Origin: Granulosicoccus sp045106855
GTDB taxonomy: Bacteria; Pseudomonadota; Gammaproteobacteria; Granulosicoccales; Granulosicoccaceae
DNA length: 64,000 bases
Assembly (NCBI GenBank): GCA_045106855.1
Contig: JBGCFI010000074.1
Coordinates: 62,001-126,000, forward strand
Reading direction: 5' to 3'
Positions 25,581-32,901 of the stretch are shown one piece after another; position 1 is the stretch's first letter, and the number at the start of each line of letters is the position of its first letter. Both the position numbers and the translations under genes were made by a program. The notes under the pieces were generated by a model. That model saw only the letters and a list, made by a program, of their open reading frames with translations, did not search any database and had not been told where the DNA came from.

Positions 25581-25645
25581 AGCAAGCAAAATCTGTCTGG
25601 ACTAACGGTTCTAGCACAATCTTCAAGACAACTGCAGGTCGTAAA

Positions 25646-25663
25646 TTTCATTGCGGAATGAAA
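25646..25663. promoter_or_regulatory. Candidate operator of tmpA
   Basis: The inverted repeat TTTCATTGCGGAATGAAA has perfect 7-bp arms and a 4-base centre and ends 77 bp before the tmpA start codon. Size and position fit a dimeric repressor or activator site; the arm sequence is reminiscent of IclR-family operators. No regulator gene is intact nearby. Confidence 0.45.
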
Positions 25664-25740
25664 CAATTTCTGTCTTAATTAGAGTGGAATCGTCACAGTT
25701 TGTGCACAGCCGTGAATTGAACCAACTATTGGATTGACCT

Positions 25741-26910
25741 TTGATCAGCACGCCTCCACGAGTCCTGTCAGCAAAATGTATCGACGAAGGACAATCTATC
25801 GAGTTGTTCTGGGATGATGGCAGCCGATCGCGATTTCATGCGTTCTGGCTACGCGATAATGCACTAGATGAAAAAACGCGATCTGTCAACAATTCTCAGC
25901 GTTTGATTACACTAGATGCGATACCAGACAACATTCATATCGATAAAATTCTTACGCTTGATGACGTTGTCAGCATTCGGTTTATGCCTGAAGAATACAC
26001 CGTAGACTTCCCACACCACTGGTTAAGATCACAACGCTACGATCTGGCCCCTCCCAATGTACAGAAACGAATGCCAGACGGTGCCTGCAGTTGGACATCG
26101 AACTTTTCTCTTCCATCGGTCACATCGCTCTATGATGACTGTGCAACTGATATGGAACAGTTAAAACAATGGTTATCCTGTGTACGGCAATATGGCATTG
26201 CCCTGCTAAAGGGGGGACCTGTACGGCCTGGTGCGTTGTTAACTATTGTTGACTGGTTCGGGTATGTTCGACAAACCAATTATGGTCAGTTATTCGACGT
26301 TCGAACCATCGTCAATCCAGACAATCTGGCTTACACAAGCCTGGGCCTTCAGGCCCATACTGACAATCCATACAGAGATCCAGTACCCACTCTTCAGATA
26401 CTCTATTGCCTCGAAAATTCGGCCAAAGGAGGTGAGAGCCAGATCGTGGATGGATTTCAGGCAGCACTACGTTTGCGCGAAGAAGACCCGGAAGGTTTTG
26501 ACTGCATAACTAACCATTGTGCAAGATTCGAATACCGTGGGAGTGGAGGAATAAATCTTACAGCCAAAAAGCCTATGATTGAATTAACGCCTGACGGTGA
26601 ACTATATGCAGTACGTTTCAACAACCGAAGCGCAGCACCTATCAATGACGTTCCTTATAATCAAATGCCGATTTTTTATCGAGCCTATAGACGTTTTTCC
26701 GAAATAATTGACGATCCTGCCATGTGCATAACCTTTAAACTGGAGCCGGGCGAGAGTTTTATCGTAAACAATACAAGAGTGCTTCATGGGCGAACTACAT
26801 ATGAAGCCAGCAGCGGTACTCGCTGGTTACAAGGCTGCTATGCAGACATTGACGGGCTTCTATCCACGCTTGCAGCACTGGAAGAACGTGCACCGGAGGC
26901 TGAGATATGA
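25741..26910 (+). CDS. tmpA: 2-(trimethylammonio)ethylphosphonate dioxygenase (Fe/2-oxoglutarate)
   Basis: The 389-residue protein has the gamma-butyrobetaine-hydroxylase layout: a DUF971-like N-terminal domain (1-110) and a TauD-type 2-oxoglutarate oxygenase core. The iron ligands are His206 and Asp208 in HTDNPY and His349 in VLHGRTTYE; Arg361 probably holds the cosubstrate. The Cys residues that bind zinc in true butyrobetaine hydroxylases after WLRDN are missing here (WLRDNALDEKTR). The stop overlaps the next gene, a PhnZ-like HD-domain oxygenase, by 4 bp. That pair is the published TmpA-TmpB arrangement, where TmpA hydroxylates the quaternary-ammonium phosphonate at C1. The start is TTG, fixed by an in-frame stop two codons upstream; no other start exists before residue 82. 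Carnitine biosynthesis is the alternative but does not explain the partner. Confidence 0.82.
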   Translation: MISTPPRVLSAKCIDEGQSIELFWDDGSRSRFHAFWLRDNALDEKTRSVNNSQRLITLDAIPDNIHIDKILTLDDVVSIRFMPEEYTVDFPHHWLRSQRYDLAPPNVQKRMPDGACSWTSNFSLPSVTSLYDDCATDMEQLKQWLSCVRQYGIALLKGGPVRPGALLTIVDWFGYVRQTNYGQLFDVRTIVNPDNLAYTSLGLQAHTDNPYRDPVPTLQILYCLENSAKGGESQIVDGFQAALRLREEDPEGFDCITNHCARFEYRGSGGINLTAKKPMIELTPDGELYAVRFNNRSAAPINDVPYNQMPIFYRAYRRFSEIIDDPAMCITFKLEPGESFIVNNTRVLHGRTTYEASSGTRWLQGCYADIDGLLSTLAALEERAPEAEI

Positions 26911-27503
26911 TCGGAGATGCGAATAATTTTGATGATTTAACTTCAAAAAATATTGTCGAATTTCTTGCACAAATATTCGAACGACGCGGACAAGAGGAGT
27001 ATCTCGGTGAACCGGTCACCATGGCTGAACATATGTTGCAGGGTGCGCACCTTGCCAACTTAGCCGGTGAAACAGAGACTGTCATCGTGGCAACCCTTCT
27101 ACATGACATCGGACATTTCACGAGTGAGTTTGGAATGTTTTCGATGCAAGATACGGATGATAAATATCATGAAACAGCCGGAGCAAAATTACTTGATAAT
27201 TTTTTTCCGCCGCTAGTAATAGATTGCATACGATTTCACGTTGATGCTAAACGCTATCTGTGTGCAGTTGATGACAATTACCACAACCGTTTGTCAACCG
27301 CATCAATCCACTCGCTCAACTTGCAAGGTGGTGTCATGAGTAAGGCAGAGGTAGATGAATTTGAACAGCAGCCGCATCTTCAGGCAATAGTGTCGGTTCG
27401 TCGGTATGACGATCAAGGTAAGGTTGCAGGAATGCCTACTCCTAAGTTTGAACACTACATACCTGCTATTAAACGCGTTGTCGACTCATGCCTAGCCGAT
27501 TAG
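26907..27503 (+). CDS. tmpB: HD-domain mixed-valent diiron oxygenase cleaving the C-P bond
   Basis: The 198 residues form an HD domain of the PhnZ/MIOX kind, not a phosphohydrolase. Likely metal ligands are His42 (or a near His), His66-Asp67 in LLHDIGH, His88, His111 and Asp168/169; Lys115 four residues after His111 and Glu41 match PhnZ substrate-site residues. In the TmpA-TmpB pathway this enzyme uses O2 to oxidise the 1-hydroxy-phosphonate to glycine betaine and phosphate. The ATG overlaps the tmpA stop (ATGA), so the two products are probably made in step. Assignment rests on family motifs plus the tmpA partner; PhnZ-like action on 2-aminoethylphosphonate is the alternative. Confidence 0.82.
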   Translation: MIGDANNFDDLTSKNIVEFLAQIFERRGQEEYLGEPVTMAEHMLQGAHLANLAGETETVIVATLLHDIGHFTSEFGMFSMQDTDDKYHETAGAKLLDNFFPPLVIDCIRFHVDAKRYLCAVDDNYHNRLSTASIHSLNLQGGVMSKAEVDEFEQQPHLQAIVSVRRYDDQGKVAGMPTPKFEHYIPAIKRVVDSCLAD

Positions 27504-27615
27504 TGTCGTTCGACAAATAGCAATCCATAGATATCAAAAGATAAAAACATACTAAAAATAAAATCAGTTTATAGACACCTGACTATTCATTACACAACAT
27601 TTCAGTAGACGTATC

Positions 27616-28467
27616 ATGCAAACATCCTCAAAAAACGCTACACAATCGTCTCAAAGCGAATCACTGGGCAACAGGGTTTCAATATACCAACCAGAGCAAA
27701 CGGGTTTGATCTTTCCAGAACAGCCGGAATTTGACTCACTAGACCAAGAGCGTGAACATCGTAAACTAAGACTGGTTGCCGGTTGTCGTGCATTTGCCAT
27801 GCACAATTTTGACTATGGTATGGCAGGACACATCTCCGTACGTGACCCGGAACATCCCAACCTGTACTGGACCAACCCGATGGCGGTACATTTCTCGCAG
27901 GTTAAACTGTCCAACCTTATTCTGGCTGATCACGAAGGTCGAGTCGTTGAAGGCAGGCATGCCATCAACCGAGCAGGATTTGTCGTCCATGCCTCCGTTC
28001 ACGAAGCCCATCAGGATATAGTAGCCATGTGTCATGCTCATACTCCGCACGGAACCGCTTGGTGCTCGACCGGAAGGCCAATCGAGCCCTTCAATCAGGA
28101 TGCCGCATGCTTTTACGAAAACCATGCAGTCGTTAGCGATGACGGCGGAGCGGTCACGGTATTTACCGACCAGGGCCGCGGTGTTGTCAATGCGTTTGAG
28201 AAAAATCGTGCGGTTCTGCACCAGAATCATGGCATCCTGACCGCCAGTCGACATAGTGTCGATGACGCCATTTTCTGGTTTATCGCAATGGATCGCTGCT
28301 GTCAGGTGCAATTGCTTATCGAATCATTAAGCGCCAAGCCGCCTTTGATGAAAGACTCTGCAGCCCGCCATTCAGCAACGCATGTAGGCAGTGACTACTT
28401 GGGCTGGCTGCATTTTCAACCAGTATACGATCAAGTGGCGGCTGCAAATCCCGATATGTTCGATTAA
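27616..28467 (+). CDS. Class II aldolase/adducin-family protein
   Basis: The 283-residue protein has the zinc aldolase fold: MCHAHTPHG (two metal His) and HQNHGIL (a further metal His), with the domain spanning about 45-240. Related enzymes cleave or isomerise phosphorylated sugars such as fuculose-1-phosphate, while many paralogues lack a known substrate. The gene follows tmpB after 112 bp on the same strand and is probably transcribed with it. No step of the known TmpAB route needs an aldolase, so its job here is open. The N-terminal 40 residues are polar and look disordered. Confidence 0.82.
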   Translation: MQTSSKNATQSSQSESLGNRVSIYQPEQTGLIFPEQPEFDSLDQEREHRKLRLVAGCRAFAMHNFDYGMAGHISVRDPEHPNLYWTNPMAVHFSQVKLSNLILADHEGRVVEGRHAINRAGFVVHASVHEAHQDIVAMCHAHTPHGTAWCSTGRPIEPFNQDAACFYENHAVVSDDGGAVTVFTDQGRGVVNAFEKNRAVLHQNHGILTASRHSVDDAIFWFIAMDRCCQVQLLIESLSAKPPLMKDSAARHSATHVGSDYLGWLHFQPVYDQVAAANPDMFD

Positions 28468-28546
28468 GGACAAACAACAGTTTGCCGTACACCTGCTTAG
28501 TAACCTTATAAAGAATATATGTCTTCACAGGGAATGATCAGATAAT

Positions 28547-28571
28547 AAGCCTGCGGCAGCGTCAGGCTTTT
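28547..28571 (+). terminator. Likely intrinsic terminator between convergent operons
   Basis: AAGCCTG and CAGGCTT pair as a 7-bp stem around a 9-base loop, followed by TT. It lies 80 bp after the aldolase-like gene and 49 bp before the end of the minus-strand ABC importer operon, so it could serve both sides. Confidence 0.6.
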
Positions 28572-28619
28572 CATTCACAGCCACGTCCTTCAACTCGATT
28601 TTGATTGATTGACAACAAC

Positions 28620-29441
28620 TTACTTACCATCACCACCCGTCTCTTCCCCACTACGAGTCAGATAGTAGGCAGCCAGGATAGGGATGAACGTCACCAGCAC
28701 CACGATCATGGCAACTACATTAGTTACTGGACGTTGACGTGGTCTGACAAGTTCTTCAAGCATCCATATTGGCAAGGTTGCCTGCTGACCGGCAGTAAAC
28801 GTCGTGACAATGACTTCATCAAACGATAGTGCGAAGGCCAGCATTCCACCTGCCAGCAGCGCGGACGCGATGTTAGGCAGAATAATATATCGAAATGTCT
28901 GGAATCCATTGGCTCCCAGATCCATCGAGGCTTCAATCAGCGAACCCGCTGTTCTTCGGAAACGAGCGACTGCATTGTTGTAGACAACCACAACACAGAA
29001 TGTCGCATGACCAAGCACGATGGTCCAGAATGAGAATGGAATATCAGCGAGATTGAAAGAAGACCGTAAAGCGATACCCGTAATAATTCCGGGCAAGGCA
29101 ATGGGCAAAATAATTAGTAGTGATATAGCCTCTCTACCAAAAAATCGGGTGCGAGATACCGCAGCTGCGCACAAAGTACCCAGGAACAAAGCGATTACCG
29201 TTGATATACTTGCAACTTGGACCGACAGCTTTAACGCATCCCAAACATCCGCTCTACCCCAGGTAACAGCAAACCACTTCAAAGTGAAGCCAGGAGGCGG
29301 CCATTGATATGTCTTGTCCTCGGTCGTAAAGGCGTAAACAAAGATTAACAGGATCGGTAAATGCATGAACAGTAGTCCAGCACAGGCAGCAATTTTTAAA
29401 GCCAGCGGTGCACGACTATTTGATGTGTTAGAGGGCATCAA
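28620..29441 (-). CDS. ABC importer permease, PotC-like
   Basis: This 273-residue inner-membrane protein has about six helices and the EAA loop typical of importer permeases (SLIEASMDLGANGFQTFRYI), which contacts the ATPase. It fits the PotC/PhnV class of polyamine, opine and aminoethylphosphonate importers. The gene overlaps the other permease gene by 14 bp. It is the last gene of a binding protein-ATPase-permease-permease operon that converges on tmpAB. Confidence 0.92.
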   Translation of the reverse strand: MMPSNTSNSRAPLALKIAACAGLLFMHLPILLIFVYAFTTEDKTYQWPPPGFTLKWFAVTWGRADVWDALKLSVQVASISTVIALFLGTLCAAAVSRTRFFGREAISLLIILPIALPGIITGIALRSSFNLADIPFSFWTIVLGHATFCVVVVYNNAVARFRRTAGSLIEASMDLGANGFQTFRYIILPNIASALLAGGMLAFALSFDEVIVTTFTAGQQATLPIWMLEELVRPRQRPVTNVVAMIVVLVTFIPILAAYYLTRSGEETGGDGK

Positions 29442-30330
29442 ACGCCCCTTTACGCTTTGCTACCCAAAGATAGATAGCCATAATAATAACAGGCACCACG
29501 GTAAACGCAGCAGCTAGTGGTATGTTGCCTGCAGTACCCTGATGCGAATACACAGCTTGACCTATGAATAACCGGGACGAACCAATTATCTGAGGAATGA
29601 TGTAATCCCCGAGCGTTAATGAAAACGTAAAGATTGAGCCCGCTATAATTCCGGGTAAGGCTAGTGGCAACAAGACGTGTCGAAACGTTTTCCAGGGAGG
29701 TGCACCCAAATCTGCTGATGCGTCGAGGTAATTCTGTGGCACTCGCTCAAGGGACGCCTGCATGGGCAGAACCATGAATGGTAACCAGACATATAAAAAA
29801 ACGAGGAAAGTGCCAATATAGCTGACAGAAAGCGAATTACCGCCAACAACCGGAATAGACAGAATTGCATCCAGCAAACCAGTAATATTAAATTTAGCGA
29901 ACAACCAGTTAAGAATTCCTTCTTTGGCCAGAATAAGCTTCCAGGCATAAATTTTAACAAGGTAGCTGGACCACAGTGGCAGCATAACTCCGAGATAGAA
30001 GATAGCCTTCCAGCGCCCCTTGGCATAACGTGCAGCGTAGTATGCAATAGGAAACGCAACAATTGCTGCTGCAAATGTAACAACTGTCGCCATCAATACA
30101 GTACGTGCGATGATGTCCATATTTATCGGGTTTAACAATTCCCGATAGGTCTTGAGTGTGAATTCGTATCGGATCATTCCGGAGAATTCGTCGATAGAGA
30201 AAAAGCTCTGCACTAATAACGCAAATAGAGAGCCAAGATATACAACGCCTAGCCACAGCACCGGCAGAAACAACAACAGAAAAACGAACAACCTCGGACG
30301 ACGCCAAAGGACATCCCAAATAGTCGTCAT
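29428..30330 (-). CDS. ABC importer permease, PotB-like
   Basis: The protein has 300 residues with about six membrane helices. The EAA-type loop reads NYLDASADLGAPPWKTFRHV and the C-terminal half has FSLTLGDYIIPQII, both usual in PotB/PhnU-type permeases. The start overlaps the ATPase gene stop by 4 bp. It should pair with the PotC-like permease to form the channel. Confidence 0.92.
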   Translation of the reverse strand: MTTIWDVLWRRPRLFVFLLLFLPVLWLGVVYLGSLFALLVQSFFSIDEFSGMIRYEFTLKTYRELLNPINMDIIARTVLMATVVTFAAAIVAFPIAYYAARYAKGRWKAIFYLGVMLPLWSSYLVKIYAWKLILAKEGILNWLFAKFNITGLLDAILSIPVVGGNSLSVSYIGTFLVFLYVWLPFMVLPMQASLERVPQNYLDASADLGAPPWKTFRHVLLPLALPGIIAGSIFTFSLTLGDYIIPQIIGSSRLFIGQAVYSHQGTAGNIPLAAAFTVVPVIIMAIYLWVAKRKGAFDAL

Positions 30331-31319
30331 ACACTCTCACTCATGGAGTGCAGATGCTCGGTATCCCACTCGACATAGACTGTCTGACCAGGCTCATAAG
30401 GCTTATGTACATTATCTGTGAGCGCTGTGAGCTGAATATTGGAGAGTTGTAACTGATAACGAGTACTTGCGCCAAGAAAACTGACGCTTGATACAGTCGC
30501 TTGCAGACCTCCCGTATCCACAAACCGGATGCATTCAGGTCGCAAACTGGCAGGATATGCCTGCCCTGTAAATGCCGTAGCAACCTGAGGCGGCAGAACG
30601 TTGGATGAACCTACAAAGTCTGCTACAAATGTCGTTCGAGGTCGGTGATAGATATCATGCGGCGTACCGACTTGCACGATTTGACCATTATTGAATACGG
30701 CAACACGGTCTGCCATAGACAACGCCTCTCCCTGGTCGTGAGTAACGAAAACGAATGTGATGCCCAATTCTTTCTGAAGCGTTTTAAGCTCTTCCTGCAT
30801 TTGTTCGCGCAGTTTGAGATCAAGCGCTCCAAGGGGCTCATCCAGCAGCAAGACCTTGGGTTTATTGACCAACGCTCGTGCCAACGCGACACGTTGGCGC
30901 TGACCACCCGAGAGCTCCGCTGGCTTTCGCGATCCATATTCTGGCAGTTGTACCATGTCCAGCGCTTTTCTTGCAGCATCATGTCGCTCGGCTTTACGAC
31001 TGCCTTGAATCATCAAACCATAGGCGATATTGTCTAATACACTCAAGTGCGGAAAAAGCGCATAGTCTTGAAAAACGGTATTGACCTGACGACGATATGG
31101 TGGGACACCTGCCATGGACGTACTCATCACACTGATAGTGCCTTGCGTTGCCTGCTCAAATCCTGCAATCAACCGCAGGCAGGTGGTTTTGCCAGACCCA
31201 GATGGACCAAGCATGGCAAAGAATTCACCTGCCTTTATGTTGAGGCTTACATTATCTACAGCGCGTACGTCACCGAAGTGGCGTGATACCGAATCAAACT
31301 GAACTGCAATGTTATTCAA
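30327..31319 (-). CDS. ABC importer ATPase, PotA-like
   Basis: The 330-residue ATPase carries Walker A GPSGSGKTT, signature LSGGQRQRVALARAL and Walker B VLLLDEPLGALD. A C-terminal TOBE-like region follows (about 240-330). The order and spacing are those of PotA-type ATPases. Both ends overlap neighbours by 4 bp, which ties it to the binding-protein and permease genes. Confidence 0.94.
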   Translation of the reverse strand: MNNIAVQFDSVSRHFGDVRAVDNVSLNIKAGEFFAMLGPSGSGKTTCLRLIAGFEQATQGTISVMSTSMAGVPPYRRQVNTVFQDYALFPHLSVLDNIAYGLMIQGSRKAERHDAARKALDMVQLPEYGSRKPAELSGGQRQRVALARALVNKPKVLLLDEPLGALDLKLREQMQEELKTLQKELGITFVFVTHDQGEALSMADRVAVFNNGQIVQVGTPHDIYHRPRTTFVADFVGSSNVLPPQVATAFTGQAYPASLRPECIRFVDTGGLQATVSSVSFLGASTRYQLQLSNIQLTALTDNVHKPYEPGQTVYVEWDTEHLHSMSESV

Positions 31320-32479
31320 CGTCCTCCTATAACCCCTATGTAATCACTGACCCAACGATAGTAGGGAACACACTGATTATTCTGGCTGGCACACTTGGAA
31401 ACCGGCGTGGTCCAGAATTTTATGCGTTCAAAGTCATCCATACCGTTAATAGTACAGCCTTCTGCAGTCTGCATGCCTCGACCATCGGTGCAAGCCTCCG
31501 GTACAGCCGGGTTAGCGCCGAACCATACGGATAAATCACTCATAAGGTTAGATGACAAAGTGTGTTCCATCCACAAATAGGCACAATTGGGATTTTCCGA
31601 CTCTGTATGCATCATGGTAGTGTCAGCCCAACCGGTTGCGCCCTCCATGGGAATGGTTGAAGCAACAGGGGCATCTTTTGATTTCAGGATATTGACCTGG
31701 AACGGCCAGGAGCCAGAAGCTACGACACCCTCATTGGTAAAGTCATCCATCTGAATAAAGGCATCATGCCAGTAGCGTGAAACCAGCTTGCGCTGTCCTC
31801 TTAGCAAATTTAGGGCGGCGTCATACTGCTCCTGGGTCAATTCATAAGGTGTTTTGATACCAAGATCTGGTTGATGTGTCATCAGATAGTTAGCAGCGTC
31901 TGCTATGTGAATCGGGCCATCATAAGCCTGCACACGACCTGAATTAGATTTTCCATCGGGCAGTTGCATTTCTTCAAAAACTACATTCCAGCTGCTGGGA
32001 GCTTCCTTGAAAACCTCAGTGTTATACATCAATACATTAGGACCCCACATATATGGGGTGCCGTAGTGTTTACCATCTACCGTATGCCAGGGCGCACTTG
32101 ACAGCCGATTATCTATTTTGTCCCAACTGGGAATCAAGGCAGGGTTGACTTCCTGTACTCGCCCGCCGGCCACCAGACGTAACGAGGCGTCACCTGATGC
32201 GGTAACCAGGTCAAAGCCACCCTCATTCATCAAAGCGACCATTTCATCAGACGTATTAGCCGTCTTGACTTGCACCATACACCCAGTCTTTTCTTCAAAT
32301 CCTGTTACCCAATCGAACTTAGCATCGGTCTCACCTCGCTCGATGTAGCCAGGCCAGGCTACGATATTCAATTGACCTTCGCCTGCCCCCAATTCAGTCA
32401 CCATATCGGCACCGGCCGATTGCACGACTAATACGGCACTTATTAACCCTCCTAGAAGAGGATGGATAAACGTTCTCAT
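31316..32479 (-). CDS. Periplasmic solute-binding protein, PotD-like
   Basis: The 387-residue protein belongs to the spermidine/putrescine-binding family. I placed the start at the ATG at 32479 because a signal peptide (MRTFIHPLLGG, a hydrophobic stretch, then QSAGA) begins there and GGAG lies 8 bases upstream; an open frame continues 23 codons further without signal-like character. Several Trp residues in likely pocket positions (AWPGY, SRYWHD, GSWPFQ, TGWAD) would suit a cationic ligand held by aromatic contacts. Quaternary-amine phosphonate, betaine or a polyamine are the candidates; the tmpAB neighbours favour the first. Four Cys near the C-terminus may form disulfides. Confidence 0.88.
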   Translation of the reverse strand: MRTFIHPLLGGLISAVLVVQSAGADMVTELGAGEGQLNIVAWPGYIERGETDAKFDWVTGFEEKTGCMVQVKTANTSDEMVALMNEGGFDLVTASGDASLRLVAGGRVQEVNPALIPSWDKIDNRLSSAPWHTVDGKHYGTPYMWGPNVLMYNTEVFKEAPSSWNVVFEEMQLPDGKSNSGRVQAYDGPIHIADAANYLMTHQPDLGIKTPYELTQEQYDAALNLLRGQRKLVSRYWHDAFIQMDDFTNEGVVASGSWPFQVNILKSKDAPVASTIPMEGATGWADTTMMHTESENPNCAYLWMEHTLSSNLMSDLSVWFGANPAVPEACTDGRGMQTAEGCTINGMDDFERIKFWTTPVSKCASQNNQCVPYYRWVSDYIGVIGGR

Positions 32480-32534
32480 GAAACAGACTCCATGTTGGTT
32501 GATGTAGATTCTCAAGTAACTGTAACCATAATTG

Positions 32535-32557
32535 TGAGCATGCCACAAGGATGCTCA
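32535..32557 (-). promoter_or_regulatory. Leader hairpin upstream of the importer operon
   Basis: TGAGCAT and ATGCTCA form a perfect 7-bp inverted repeat around 9 bases, about 55 bp upstream of the binding-protein start. It could be an operator or a leader hairpin; no T-run follows on the minus strand. Confidence 0.3.
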
Positions 32558-32696
32558 ACGATACAAATTTTTATTCGCTGCCAGGCCCTTGGACAAACCC
32601 GAAATTAATCCGATACACACGCTCTGGAATGACACGGCATTCTCTGTAATTAACTGCTTGCCATTTCCGAACGATGGTGATTTGCTGACGCGATCC

Positions 32697-32736
32697 AATA
32701 GCCTGACTATGATGAATGAACTATCGACAGGCTATT
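32697..32736. promoter_or_regulatory. Inverted repeat between importer and chemoreceptor
   Basis: AATAGCCTG and CAGGCTATT are perfect 9-bp arms 22 bases apart, in the divergent region between the importer operon and the chemoreceptor gene. Its place suits a shared control site for both; this is inference from position. Confidence 0.3.
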
Positions 32737-32901
32737 CCAGTTATCAATAAGACACTAATTTAGTTGATTTTTTTCACAAATAACACAGCAGATCGCAAAT
32801 GTCTGCTTGACCGGCCGCTGTTTACTTTACCAACAGCACCCACTCGAAGCAGGAACCACAAGCCAGGTCCCTGGATTTCTACACACGAGCATCCCCTTGA
32901 T

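Noticed and set aside
25314..25589. Minus-strand open frame of 91 codons
   Set aside because: It is out of frame with the flavoprotein stub, whose recognisable text is in another frame of the same stretch.
25741..26910. Carnitine-pathway gamma-butyrobetaine hydroxylase
   Set aside because: The zinc-binding Cys of that group are missing and the gene is coupled to a PhnZ-like oxygenase, which fits TmpA better.
26907..27503. Generic HD-domain phosphohydrolase
   Set aside because: The additional His, Lys and Glu residues and the tmpA coupling match the diiron oxygenase group.
27766..28311. Minus-strand open frame of 181 codons
   Set aside because: It is antisense to the class II aldolase-like gene, which has intact metal-binding motifs.
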